From Paracoccaceae bacterium (GTDB lineage Bacteria; Pseudomonadota; Alphaproteobacteria; Rhodobacterales; Rhodobacteraceae), in the NCBI GenBank assembly GCA_029244725.1, contig JAQWQJ010000030.1:1-64000 (forward strand): 64,000 nt of DNA. Reading direction: 5' to 3'. A model generated the notes under the pieces. That model had not been told where the DNA came from. It saw only the letters and a program-made list of their open reading frames with translations, and ran no database searches. The stretch's first letter is position 1. Every line of letters begins with the position of its first letter. Below are positions 38,746 to 47,998 of this stretch, in pieces. The translations under genes were made by a program, and so were the position numbers.

Positions 38746-39882
38746 GTGGAATCCTCGAACACAGACATGCCGTGGCTAGACCGCGACAACAACAAACCAT
38801 TCGTCGAAATACGTGGCCTCACAAAAAAATTCGGTGATGTAACTGCCGTCGATAATGTCGACCTTGAGATTTACCGAGGCGAATTGTTTTGTCTGTTGGG
38901 TGGATCAGGTTGCGGCAAAAGCACATTGCTTAGAATGCTCGCTGGCTTTGAATTCCCTGAGAGCGGTTCAATCATCATTGAAGGCACAGACATGTCCAGC
39001 GTGCCTGCTTACGAACGCCCAACAAATATGATGTTCCAAAGCTACGCCCTGTTTCCGCATATGAGCGTTGAAAAAAACATTGCGTTTGGTTTGCAACAGG
39101 ACGGCATGAACAAAAGCGAAATCGCCGATCGCGTACATGAAATCCTCAAGCTGGTTGAGCTGCAAGACTTTAAAAAGCGCAAGCCCCAGCAATTGTCCGG
39201 TGGTCAGCGCCAACGCGTCGCCCTAGCCAGATCGCTGGTGAAGGAGCCCAAGCTGTTGCTGCTCGACGAACCGCTTGCAGCTCTCGACAAGAAACTGCGC
39301 AAACAAACGCAGTTCGAACTGGCCAATATTCAGGAACAAGTCGGCGTGACGTTTATCGTCGTGACCCATGACCAAGAAGAAGCGATGACGCTTTCGACCC
39401 GCATGGCCGTCATGGACGCCGGTCGCTTCAAGCAGATCGGCACCCCTACCGAGATTTATGAATTCCCCGAATCCCGTATGGTCGCTGACTTCATCGGCTC
39501 GGCCAACTTTATCGAGGGGCGCGTCAAGGAAGATGGCGCGGATCACGTTTTGGTCGAAACGGATATGGGCGAGGTCTATATCGACCACGGCCACGCAGTG
39601 GTTTCCGGCAGCAAGATTTGGGTAGCAATCCGGCCCGAGAAGATATCGATCAGCAAGACCCCTCCGGCAAAGGCTGGTCCCAACCAAATCCAAGGCATTG
39701 TCGATGACATTGGTTATTTGGGCGATACTTCGATCTATAAAGTCCTACTCGAAAACGGTCAGATTGTAGATGTGACTTCCCCAAACCACATACGCCCGAT
39801 TAGTAGGAAACACGCGATCACTTGGGAAGACAAGGTCTATCTCAATTGGGCACCCTCTAGCGCTATGTTGCTGAATTCATGA
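38746..39882 (+). CDS. Polyamine-type ABC transporter ATP-binding protein (PotG/PotA-like)
   Basis: A 378-residue ABC ATPase. Walker A is GGSGCGKST near residue 56, the signature is LSGGQRQRVALARSL, Walker B is LLLLDEPLAALD, and the switch histidine follows in FIVVTHDQEEAMTLS. A C-terminal TOBE regulatory domain spans about residues 290-378. The start is GTG at 38746; an ATG seven codons downstream is an alternative. Its stop overlaps the first permease start (ATGA), so assembly of the complex is translationally coupled. Confidence 0.92.
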   Translation: MESSNTDMPWLDRDNNKPFVEIRGLTKKFGDVTAVDNVDLEIYRGELFCLLGGSGCGKSTLLRMLAGFEFPESGSIIIEGTDMSSVPAYERPTNMMFQSYALFPHMSVEKNIAFGLQQDGMNKSEIADRVHEILKLVELQDFKKRKPQQLSGGQRQRVALARSLVKEPKLLLLDEPLAALDKKLRKQTQFELANIQEQVGVTFIVVTHDQEEAMTLSTRMAVMDAGRFKQIGTPTEIYEFPESRMVADFIGSANFIEGRVKEDGADHVLVETDMGEVYIDHGHAVVSGSKIWVAIRPEKISISKTPPAKAGPNQIQGIVDDIGYLGDTSIYKVLLENGQIVDVTSPNHIRPISRKHAITWEDKVYLNWAPSSAMLLNS

Positions 39883-40832
39883 CTTCGGTTCCGGACAACA
39901 TGCCCAACGATAAACAGGTCTCGATCGGCAAGCGGCTAAGCCGGATGGCACAATCAAACTGGCGCGCCATCATCGTCTTTATACCCTATGTCTGGCTGCT
40001 GCTGTTCTTCCTTTTGCCGTTCTTTATCGTTGCAAAAATCAGCTTGGCTGAACTGCAAATCTCTAGCCCGCCATTTTCAGACATGATCGAGTGGACGGAC
40101 AGTGGGATAATGACCATACGACTGGTCTTTGACAATTACCTCTACATTATCTCCGACAATTTGTATTTCGATACATACGTCAATTCGCTTAAGATTTCGG
40201 TGACATCTACCATCCTGTGCCTGCTGTTTGGTTACCCAATTGCTTATGGCATTGTGCGCTCTGGCCCGACTGTGAAGCCGCTTTTGTTGTTTGCCATTAT
40301 CCTGCCGTTCTGGACGTCTTTTCTGCTGCGGGTATATGCGTGGATGGGGCTGCTTTCGGATCAGGGAACCATCAATAACCTGTTGATCCGACTTGGCATA
40401 ATCGACGACCCAATTCGCATGCTTTACACTGAATTCGCGGTTTATGTGGGGATCGTCTACACATACATGCCGTTTATGATCCTGCCGCTTTATGCCAATA
40501 TGGAAAAGCTTGATATCAGCTTGAATGAGGCCGCGGCGGATCTTGGCTCTCGTCCGACAAATACGTTTTTTAAAGTTACGCTACCACTCACAATACCCGG
40601 CATTATTGCCGGTTCACTACTCGTGTTCATTCCGGCAACGGGCGAATACGTTATTCCTGACCTGTTGGGGGGCGGGAATGTGCAAATGATCGGCCGGGTT
40701 CTCTACAATGAATTCGCGCGAAATACGGATTGGCCGGTGGCGGCTTCGGTCGCCATCGTTCTTCTCTTCCTTTTGGTACTGCCGATAATTGTATTCCAGT
40801 ACTACCAAGGCAAAGCATCGGAGAGGTCATAA
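39879..40832 (+). CDS. Polyamine-type ABC transporter permease (PotH/PotB-like)
   Basis: A 317-residue inner-membrane permease with six membrane segments after a cytosolic N-terminal tail of about 28 residues. The EAA loop that contacts the ATPase reads EAAADLGSRPTNTFFKVTLPLTIPG near residue 212. It overlaps the ATPase gene by four bases and is followed two bases later by the second permease. With it, it forms the heterodimeric channel of a cationic-amine importer. Confidence 0.92.
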   Translation: MTSVPDNMPNDKQVSIGKRLSRMAQSNWRAIIVFIPYVWLLLFFLLPFFIVAKISLAELQISSPPFSDMIEWTDSGIMTIRLVFDNYLYIISDNLYFDTYVNSLKISVTSTILCLLFGYPIAYGIVRSGPTVKPLLLFAIILPFWTSFLLRVYAWMGLLSDQGTINNLLIRLGIIDDPIRMLYTEFAVYVGIVYTYMPFMILPLYANMEKLDISLNEAAADLGSRPTNTFFKVTLPLTIPGIIAGSLLVFIPATGEYVIPDLLGGGNVQMIGRVLYNEFARNTDWPVAASVAIVLLFLLVLPIIVFQYYQGKASERS

Positions 40833-40834
40833 TC

Positions 40835-41677
40835 ATGCATGGTTCGCGCTCTCGATTTTTAACGATCATGATTTCCTTGGGGATGGCATTTTTCTACATC
40901 CCGATGATTTTGCTGGTGATCTATTCCTTTAATTACTCAAAACTCGTGCCCGTTTGGGGCGGGTGGTCAACGCGCTGGTACAAGGTTCTTTTTGAATCCG
41001 CCGACGTTTGGAACGCGGTCTCTCTTAGCCTTAAGATCGCATTTGTGAACGCCACTTTTGCAACGATCCTCGGCACTCTTTCAGCACTCGCCATGGTTCG
41101 CTTTGGAAGATTCAAAGGCAGAACGCTGTTTGGCGGTATGTTGGTGGCACCTCTAGTCATGCCAGAGATCATCACCGGCTTGTCTCTACTCGTTTTGTTC
41201 ATCTCGATGCAGCAATTGTTCGGTTGGCCGTCTGAGCGTGGTTTCACCACGATCACCATCGCCCACATAACTTTCTCACTGGCTTATGTGGCAGTCACCG
41301 TGCAAGCGCGCCTAACTGGCATGGGTGAAGACCTTGAAGAGGCTGCGGCTGACCTTGGTGCCAAACCCTTTAAGGTGCTAACTGCAATCACGCTACCGCG
41401 CCTAACCCCTGCGCTTGCATCAGGTTGGTTGTTGGCTTTCACGCTTTCGCTGGATGATCTTGTGATTGCCAGCTTCGTCACTGGCCCCGGGGCCAATACG
41501 CTACCCATCCTCATTTTCTCACGTATTCGTCTGGGCCTACGGCCTGATATCAACGCCTTGGCTACGATGATCATTCTGACTGTCGCAGTCTGCGTCGCCC
41601 TTGCAGCGCTGATTATGTACCGCCAGCACAAGCGCGATCTGTTGGATCAGCAAATGGCAAAACGGGGCGATTCATGA
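40835..41677 (+). CDS. Polyamine-type ABC transporter permease (PotI/PotC-like)
   Basis: A 280-residue permease with six membrane segments. Its EAA loop reads EEAAADLGAKPFKVLTAITLPRLTP near residue 165. I chose the ATG at 40835, which has a GGAGAGG ribosome-binding site just upstream and matches family N-termini; the longer frame overlaps the preceding permease gene. Its stop overlaps the TetR-type regulator start (ATGA). Confidence 0.92.
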   Translation: MHGSRSRFLTIMISLGMAFFYIPMILLVIYSFNYSKLVPVWGGWSTRWYKVLFESADVWNAVSLSLKIAFVNATFATILGTLSALAMVRFGRFKGRTLFGGMLVAPLVMPEIITGLSLLVLFISMQQLFGWPSERGFTTITIAHITFSLAYVAVTVQARLTGMGEDLEEAAADLGAKPFKVLTAITLPRLTPALASGWLLAFTLSLDDLVIASFVTGPGANTLPILIFSRIRLGLRPDINALATMIILTVAVCVALAALIMYRQHKRDLLDQQMAKRGDS

Positions 41678-42312
41678 GCGGAGAAATTGAAACTGCTCAG
41701 CCGAAAAAGCGCACAGCCCCGAAAGAGGTTCGACGAAAGCAGCTGATAATGGCGGCAATCGACTCAATCTCGAAACGGGGATTTTCAGACACGACACTGC
41801 GTCACGTAACCGAGGCTGCGGGGCTATCTCATGGCGTGGTGAACTACCATTTCGACAGCAAAGAGGCGCTCTACGACGCCACGCTTGGCTATCTTGCGCA
41901 AGAACATTACGGCATGTGGTCTCGGTATCTAGCCGATGCAGGGAACGATGCGGCCCAACAGCTTGAAAGCATTATCCGCGCAGATTTTGACAAGAAGATA
42001 TGCACACACACTAAGCTTGCCGTTTGGTTCGCGTTTTGGGGACAGGCGAAATACCGGCCAAACTATATAAAGATACACAATAAATACGACAACGAGCGGG
42101 ATCAGCATATCCTTGAGCTTTGCAGCCAATTGATAGCATCGGGTGGGTATACAAACCTTGAGGCTGAACGCGCAGCACGCATGATCGAAACGCAAACTGA
42201 CGGAGCATGGCTTAGCCTACTTCTTTATCCCAAAGTCGCGCCACGTCAGGAATTGCTGCAAGATTGCCTAGACCTGCTTGCACGGCTGTTTCCCGATCAC
42301 TATTCAGTTTAG
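41674..42312 (+). CDS. TetR-family regulator, BetI-like
   Basis: A 212-residue regulator. The N-terminal HTH covers residues about 20-65 (RRKQLIMAAIDSISKRGFSDTTLRHVTEAAGLSHGVVNYHFDSKEALY). The C-terminal ligand domain resembles BetI (HTKLAVWFAFWGQAKYRPNY). BetI represses choline-betaine genes and is released by a quaternary amine. Translationally coupled to the transporter, it probably autoregulates the operon via the palindrome at 37438 and the TMADH-like operon via the site at 36511. Confidence 0.87.
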   Translation: MSGEIETAQPKKRTAPKEVRRKQLIMAAIDSISKRGFSDTTLRHVTEAAGLSHGVVNYHFDSKEALYDATLGYLAQEHYGMWSRYLADAGNDAAQQLESIIRADFDKKICTHTKLAVWFAFWGQAKYRPNYIKIHNKYDNERDQHILELCSQLIASGGYTNLEAERAARMIETQTDGAWLSLLLYPKVAPRQELLQDCLDLLARLFPDHYSV

Positions 42313-42336
42313 CCCGAAACATAGGCGTACATAGCC

Positions 42337-44406
42337 ATGACGACTTCCCCCTATAGCATTCTGTTTGAACCCGTAGAAATTGGGCCGGTCACAGCAAAAA
42401 ACAGATTCTATCAGGTGCCCCACTGCACGGGCAGCGGCGCGCTGCGCCCCCGCATTCTGGCGGGTCTTCGTGGCTCAAAAGCCGAAGGCGGTTGGGGCGT
42501 GATCAATACTGAATACTGCTCTGTTCATCCATCATCAGATGATTTGCCCTACCCAAGTGCTACGCTTTGGGATGATCGCGACATCAAGGCGCACACCTTA
42601 ACAACCGACAAAATCCATGCTCACGGCGCCCTTGCCGGTGTTGAGCTTTGCTTAGGCGGTGCCCGTATGGCCAATCTGGCAACCCGCGAAGTTGCACTTA
42701 GTTCCGGCAATTTACCCAACTTGGCGGGCAACCCGTTTCAAACCCGCCAGATGGATAAAACCGATATCAAGAACGCCCGACGCTGGCACCGAGACGCGGC
42801 CCTTCGCGCAAAGTCCGCTGGCTTTGACATTGCCTACGTCTACGCCACCCATGGCTACCTGCTATCTCAATTCATGTCTGGAAAAATGAACCATCGCACG
42901 GACGAATACGGAGGGGTTCTGGCGAATCGTATCCGCCTTTTGCGCGAAGTCATCGAAGACACGAAAGATGCGGTTGGTGACACTATGGCCATCGCGGTCA
43001 GATTTTCGGCTGAAACCAACGGAGGCGGCGGCGGTGACGGCGCACCTATCCCGGGTGAAACCGAAGAGATCTTTGGAATGCTTGGCGAATTGCCCGATCT
43101 GTGGGACATCAACGTCAGCGACTATTCCCTAGAAATGGGTCTGTCCCGTTTTGTGCCAGAAGGCGCATTGGAACCCTACGTTGCCGCTATGAAGTCGATG
43201 ACCTCAAAGCCAGTTGTTTCGGTTGGACGCTTCACCTCGCCCGATACAATGGTCAGCCAAATCAAGCGCGGCATTATGGATTTCATTGGCGCGGCGCGTC
43301 CATCAATTGCTGATCCGTTCTTGCCAAATAAGATCGCCGAGGGCCGACCAGAGGATATCCGCGAATGTATAGGTTGCAATATTTGCTACACAGGCGACGG
43401 CAAAGGCGTGCCGATCCGCTGCACGCAAAACCCGTCAATGAGCGAGGAATGGCGACGCGGTTGGCACCCTGAGACCATGAACAAAAAACGCTCGGACGAC
43501 ACGGTTTTGATCGTCGGCGCTGGTCCAACTGGTCTAGAGGCCGCGCAAGCCTTGGGCAAACGTGGGTACAATGTGATGTTGGCCGAAGCCACCCGAGAGT
43601 TGGGCGGTCGGGTGACCCTTGAATCTCAACTTCCGAGTTTGGGTCAATTGGCGCGCGTGCGCGACTATCGTCTTGGGCAAATCGAAAAACTAGATAATGT
43701 CGAAATCTTCCGTGAAAGCGATTTAACGGCTGAACAGGTATTTGAGATCGCACCCGATCATGTTGCTATCGCAACTGGCGCAACTTGGCGACGCGACGGC
43801 TACGGCGCAAATGCGCTGGGATGCATCACGGGTCTTGCCGGGGCGCGTAACATCTATACCCCCAACGACATCATGGCAGGTAATATACCCCAAGGTCGAA
43901 CCATCGTTTACGACGACGACCACTATTACATGGGGTCGGTGATTGCGGAAACCCTGCGCCAAAAAGGTTTGGACGTGACCCTGGTGACGCCTGGGGACGT
44001 CTTGTCGAGTTGGGGCGCATACACGATGGATCGCGGTCGGGCGCAAAGCCGGCTTATGGAGCTGGGAGTAGAATTAATCGTGTCAAAAAGCCTGACTTCG
44101 TTTGACGGTCAAAGCGCCCATTTCGAGTGTAATTACACCGGACGCAAAACTATGCGTGAGACTGGTTCAATGGTGCTGGTCACAGCGCGCAAACCAAACG
44201 ATCAGCTTTATCAAGACTTGATCGCGCATCCATCGTACGAAAACGGAGCTGCTTTTAAGTCCCTCAAAAAAATAGGCGACTGCGACGCGCCGGGCATAAT
44301 AGCGGCTGCCACTTTTGCAGGACACCGCTATGCGCGTGAACTTGAAGAGAATGTCGATATCGACAACCCATTAAAGTACGACCGCGTTTTTTCTTGTTGT
44401 GACTGA
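42337..44406 (+). CDS. Trimethylamine/dimethylglycine-dehydrogenase-like iron-sulfur flavoprotein (paralog 2)
   Basis: A 689-residue paralog of the protein at 34329-36407 with the same FMN-barrel, [4Fe-4S], ADP-binding layout (VLIVGAGPTGLEAAQALGKRG). By recalled TMADH alignment, Cys30 (FMN link), Tyr60, Tyr169 and His172 are retained and Cys344/347/350/362 bind the cluster. The bowl Trp264 is Tyr263, Trp355 is an Asp, and catalytic Asp267 is Glu266. Compared with paralog 1 there is a glycine-rich insert (GGGGGDG) near residue 230. It follows the TetR gene by 24 bp and closes the transporter operon. Electron transfer to ETF is expected from the family. Confidence 0.85.
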   Translation: MTTSPYSILFEPVEIGPVTAKNRFYQVPHCTGSGALRPRILAGLRGSKAEGGWGVINTEYCSVHPSSDDLPYPSATLWDDRDIKAHTLTTDKIHAHGALAGVELCLGGARMANLATREVALSSGNLPNLAGNPFQTRQMDKTDIKNARRWHRDAALRAKSAGFDIAYVYATHGYLLSQFMSGKMNHRTDEYGGVLANRIRLLREVIEDTKDAVGDTMAIAVRFSAETNGGGGGDGAPIPGETEEIFGMLGELPDLWDINVSDYSLEMGLSRFVPEGALEPYVAAMKSMTSKPVVSVGRFTSPDTMVSQIKRGIMDFIGAARPSIADPFLPNKIAEGRPEDIRECIGCNICYTGDGKGVPIRCTQNPSMSEEWRRGWHPETMNKKRSDDTVLIVGAGPTGLEAAQALGKRGYNVMLAEATRELGGRVTLESQLPSLGQLARVRDYRLGQIEKLDNVEIFRESDLTAEQVFEIAPDHVAIATGATWRRDGYGANALGCITGLAGARNIYTPNDIMAGNIPQGRTIVYDDDHYYMGSVIAETLRQKGLDVTLVTPGDVLSSWGAYTMDRGRAQSRLMELGVELIVSKSLTSFDGQSAHFECNYTGRKTMRETGSMVLVTARKPNDQLYQDLIAHPSYENGAAFKSLKKIGDCDAPGIIAAATFAGHRYARELEENVDIDNPLKYDRVFSCCD

Positions 44407-44412
44407 TTAAGG

Positions 44413-44440
44413 GGTGGTCGCCGCACAAACGCCGACCACC
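44413..44440. terminator. Bidirectional stem-loop between convergent genes
   Basis: Perfect 8-bp arms GGTGGTCG/CGACCACC with a 12-base loop lie in the 50-bp gap between the second TMADH-like gene and the leftward dipeptidase gene. The poly-T run is short, so the terminator call rests on position and stem strength. Confidence 0.55.
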
Positions 44441-44456
44441 GTTGTCTACAAAAAAT

Positions 44457-45437
44457 TTACTGAGGAACAAAGTTCTCGGCGTAGAACCGGTGCCAGTTTG
44501 CACCCATGATGCCAGCAACCTCGTCTTCAGACATGCCTGTTGCTTTTAGTCCGGCTTCGATGTTGTCGAAATCTCGGTTGTCTTTGAACCAGCTTGGCAT
44601 GTCTGGAAAGCCCGGCGCTGCAGCAGAGCCTTCGCCGTAATCAACGACCTTGCTCCAACGACCGACACGCATCCACTCAACGATACTGTCAGGCTGATCC
44701 TGACACAGGTCAGTCCCTATCCCGAGCCTGTCAGCGCCGAATTTCTCTGCTGTACGGGCGATCATTTCGCAAAAGCTTTCGAGCGTACAATCGGTTTTAC
44801 CCTTTAGGTGGTGAGGATAAACCGAAAAGCCCAGCATGCCGCCGTTTTCAGTCACCGCGCGGATCACATCATCTTTTTTGTTGCGCAGCGCAGGTGACCA
44901 TTCATACGGGTTGGCATGTGTGATCGCGATTGGGCGCTCTGAGATATCCGCCGCTTCGATGGTAGAACGATCCCCAGAATGGCTCATGTCGACAACCAGA
45001 CCAACGCGGTTCATCTCTTTGATAACCTGCTTGCCCATTCGCGTTACGCCGCCGTCTTCGGCCTCATAGCAACCCGTCGCGAGAAGCGATTGGTTGTTAT
45101 AGGTCAACTGCATGAAACGCGCACCAAGAGTGTGCACGATCTCAACCAAACCAATATCGTCTTCAATCGGGCTTGGATTTTGAAAGCCAAAAAAGATCGC
45201 CGTGCGGCCAGTCTCACGCGCTAGGTCCACGTCCGATGCCCACTGACCCTTCATTATCAGGTCCGGATATTGCTCAAACCAACGGTTCCACTGCTCGAAG
45301 TTTAGAACAGTCTCTCTGAACGTTTCATGGTACGAGATCGTGACGTGAACGGCGTCCACGCCACCTTCACGCATCTCACGAAAGATCTTAGGCGACCAGT
45401 TCGCATACTGTAGATTATCTATCCGAAGTGATCGCAT
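44457..45437 (-). CDS. M19-family membrane-dipeptidase-like metallohydrolase
   Basis: A 326-residue member of the renal dipeptidase family with the TIM-barrel amidohydrolase fold. Metal-site candidates are the His in DAVHVTISYHETF near residue 30, the DMSHSGDRS histidine near residue 152, and ITHANPYEWSP near residue 174. Relatives such as PA5396 of Pseudomonas sit beside dgcAB of dimethylglycine catabolism, matching the neighbouring TMADH/DgcA-like gene. The link to demethylation is conserved context, not a known reaction. Its ATG overlaps the aldehyde dehydrogenase stop (TAATG). Confidence 0.85.
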   Translation of the reverse strand: MRSLRIDNLQYANWSPKIFREMREGGVDAVHVTISYHETFRETVLNFEQWNRWFEQYPDLIMKGQWASDVDLARETGRTAIFFGFQNPSPIEDDIGLVEIVHTLGARFMQLTYNNQSLLATGCYEAEDGGVTRMGKQVIKEMNRVGLVVDMSHSGDRSTIEAADISERPIAITHANPYEWSPALRNKKDDVIRAVTENGGMLGFSVYPHHLKGKTDCTLESFCEMIARTAEKFGADRLGIGTDLCQDQPDSIVEWMRVGRWSKVVDYGEGSAAAPGFPDMPSWFKDNRDFDNIEAGLKATGMSEDEVAGIMGANWHRFYAENFVPQ

Positions 45438-46882
45438 TATAGCGGCGTCCCAGCGCTGATGTATGCAGTCTTAACCGTCGTGTAGAACTCTGCTGCTGCT
45501 TTACCCTGCTCACGCGGGCCATATGAACTATCGCCGCGTCCGCCAAATGGCACGTGATAGTCAGTGCCAGCCGTTGGCAAGTTGACTGTGACGACACCTG
45601 TTCGTGCGTTCCGACGGAAGTGCGTTGCGCGTGCTAGGCTCTGGGTCACGATGCCAGACGTAAGACCAAAGTTGGTATCGTTAACCACTGAAAGTGCTTC
45701 GTCGTAGCTGTCAACTTTGATGACAGAAGTCAGCGGCGCGAACATTTCCTCACGGTTGATCCGCATACCATTGTTTGAGTTCAAAAACACGCCAGGAGAC
45801 ATGTAAAAACCGTCATGAGGCATTTCCAAACGTACACCACCGCAAGCCAGTTCCGCACCTTCAGACTTCCCTAAATCAACATAGCGTAGGTTTTCCGAAA
45901 GCTGCTGAGCGCTCACCACTGGCCCCATCTGAATGCCAGCTTCCTGAGCGTGGCCAACCTTCATGGCCTTCGCGCCAGCAACCAGCTTTTCTACGAAAGC
46001 GTCATGGATAGAGGCATGAACCACCAGACGTGATGACGCAGTACATTTCTGGCCTGTGCTTCCGAAGGCGCCACCCAATGCAACTGTAACCGCTAGTTCA
46101 AGATCGGCATCGTCCATTACGGCCAATGCGTTTTTTGAACCCATTTCCATTTGAACTTTAGTTAGATTTTGAATCGCTGCCGAGGCAATACCTTTTCCTA
46201 CCGGAACAGATCCAGTGAACGAGATGGCGTTAACCTTTGGGCTTTCTACAATTCGCTGACCGACATCGCGGCCAGACCCCATAACCAGACTGAACAATCC
46301 CTTTGGGATATCTTGGCGGGAAATGATCTCGGTAAGTGCGACTGCTGACGCAGGTGTAACGTTCGCTGGCTTCCATAGAACCGCGTTGCCGTAGCAAAGT
46401 GCGGGCGCGATTTTCCAAGAAGCCGTCGCCGTTGGGAAGTTCCAAGGCGAGATGATTGCGACAACACCAACCGCTTCGCGGCGCACGTCAACCTCAACAC
46501 CCGGGCGAACTGAATCCGCGTTCTCGCCTAACTGACGTAGACATTCTGCTGCATAATAAGTGAAAAACTGACCGGCGCGGTACACTTCGCCTTTGCCTTC
46601 TGCGATAGGCTTGCCTTCTTCGCGGCTTAGTAACGTTCCAAGCTCTTCTGCGCGGGCCATCAGTTCGTTGCCGATAGACATCAGAACAGCTTGCTTGCGC
46701 TCCATTCCGTATGCTTCCCACTCGACTTGGGCAACGCGCGCTTGATCTAGTGTCGCCTCAAGTTGGTCTGCACTTGCCTGCGCAAACATACCAACAAGAT
46801 CAGTTAAGTCAGAGGGATTGCGGTTCTCGATTTCCGAAGTACCGTTTGTCCATTCGCCAGCGATATAGTTTTGTCCGAGCAT
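45437..46882 (-). CDS. NAD(P)-dependent aldehyde dehydrogenase (2-oxoglutarate-semialdehyde-dehydrogenase-like)
   Basis: A 481-residue ALDH with the signature SPWNFPTATASWKIAPAL near residue 148, ISFTGSVPVGKGI near residue 222, the catalytic glutamate in MEMGSKN, and the catalytic cysteine in GSTGQKCTASSR near residue 283. It most resembles enzymes oxidising omega-oxo acids such as 2-oxoglutarate semialdehyde. It is coupled to the M19 dipeptidase gene. Its leftward promoter lies in the 101 bp before the LysR gene end. It may oxidise an aldehyde released by the amine oxidases of the island. Confidence 0.85.
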   Translation of the reverse strand: MLGQNYIAGEWTNGTSEIENRNPSDLTDLVGMFAQASADQLEATLDQARVAQVEWEAYGMERKQAVLMSIGNELMARAEELGTLLSREEGKPIAEGKGEVYRAGQFFTYYAAECLRQLGENADSVRPGVEVDVRREAVGVVAIISPWNFPTATASWKIAPALCYGNAVLWKPANVTPASAVALTEIISRQDIPKGLFSLVMGSGRDVGQRIVESPKVNAISFTGSVPVGKGIASAAIQNLTKVQMEMGSKNALAVMDDADLELAVTVALGGAFGSTGQKCTASSRLVVHASIHDAFVEKLVAGAKAMKVGHAQEAGIQMGPVVSAQQLSENLRYVDLGKSEGAELACGGVRLEMPHDGFYMSPGVFLNSNNGMRINREEMFAPLTSVIKVDSYDEALSVVNDTNFGLTSGIVTQSLARATHFRRNARTGVVTVNLPTAGTDYHVPFGGRGDSSYGPREQGKAAAEFYTTVKTAYISAGTPL

Positions 46883-46983
46883 TGCGTATTAGTCCCTATG
46901 ATGCGTGTTGTGCAACGCAGCATACACGCCGCGATCGATTCAGGCACTTAGAAATAATTGATTTCTATTTCAGGATACTTGAA

Positions 46984-47874
46984 TTAACGGCCGCTAAGCA
47001 GCGCACCGCTTTTCTTCATTTTTAGCACGCGGTCTATAAAAGCTTTCGCTGCAGGCATTAGCAGATGCGTCCGTGGCATCATCATATGCACGGCGCGTCG
47101 CGCGCTTACGTCTGTCATTGGCAAAAATGCAAGCTCGTCGTGCAACTCGGATACGGCCATTTGTGGAAGAACCGTAAAGCCAACATCGGCTTTAACCAAC
47201 CCGAGCAACGAAGACGTGTTGAGCACTTTCAAACGGGAATTTGCCAAGATCGGCGCAAATTCTGGTTCGGTTATCATTTCGCACAAACCGTTGGTTATCA
47301 GGGTCTCTTTGTGCATGGCCTTCCATGACAAACTGCCCCAATCACGGGCGAGAACTGAATCCTTGCGGCAAACGACGCCAAACGCATCACTGAACAATTC
47401 TTGCCTGTTTAGCCCCTCAATTTCAGGCAAAGAACCAATACCCATGTCTACGCGCTCGCGTCTTAATTCATGGGTGATAGCAGCGGAATCCATATCGCGG
47501 ATATCAATTTGCACCTGAGGATGCTCAGAGACAAAGTCTTTGATGATCGGTGGCAGAACCGAACTTGCAACGGACGGTGTCACAGCCAGCCGCAGATATC
47601 CGATTTCTGACCGCGAAACGCCTTCAATGATCGAGACTGTGTTTTCGAAATGCGAAACTTCGCGCCGGGCTTCTTCGTAAATAATAGTGCCAACGGCCGT
47701 CAGACGTGATTTCCGCGCGGTTTCAAAAAGCGGTGTTCCAACGTGATCCTCAAACTGTTTGAGCATCATGGAAACAGCTGACGGAGTGCGGCCCAATGCA
47801 TCGGCTGCGTCCGCAAGGCTGCCGTGCTGCGCTACGGCGGCAAAGCATTTCAACATGTCCAACTTTATGGCCAA
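46984..47874 (-). CDS. LysR-family transcriptional regulator
   Basis: A 296-residue LTTR. The wHTH is LKCFAAVAQHGSLADAADALGRTPSAVSMMLKQFEDHVGTPLFE (residues 8-52), followed by an effector-binding domain with the first strand GYLRLAVTPSVASSVLPPII. The start appears to be TTG at 47874; an ATG six codons later is possible but shortens the first helix. It is divergent from ridA and the BCCT gene, and the ALDH-dipeptidase genes lie downstream on the same strand, so it could control both sets. Confidence 0.87.
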   Translation of the reverse strand: MAIKLDMLKCFAAVAQHGSLADAADALGRTPSAVSMMLKQFEDHVGTPLFETARKSRLTAVGTIIYEEARREVSHFENTVSIIEGVSRSEIGYLRLAVTPSVASSVLPPIIKDFVSEHPQVQIDIRDMDSAAITHELRRERVDMGIGSLPEIEGLNRQELFSDAFGVVCRKDSVLARDWGSLSWKAMHKETLITNGLCEMITEPEFAPILANSRLKVLNTSSLLGLVKADVGFTVLPQMAVSELHDELAFLPMTDVSARRAVHMMMPRTHLLMPAAKAFIDRVLKMKKSGALLSGR

Positions 47875-47998
47875 CTTCAGCGTTCCTGAACTAAATTCAA
47901 CAATTTTCTATTTGCCTGAATCGTAGTTAAGAGTCCATGAATACGTGTAAGGGAATAAGACAACCCATAATATTCACAACACACGAGACCCACGAGAA

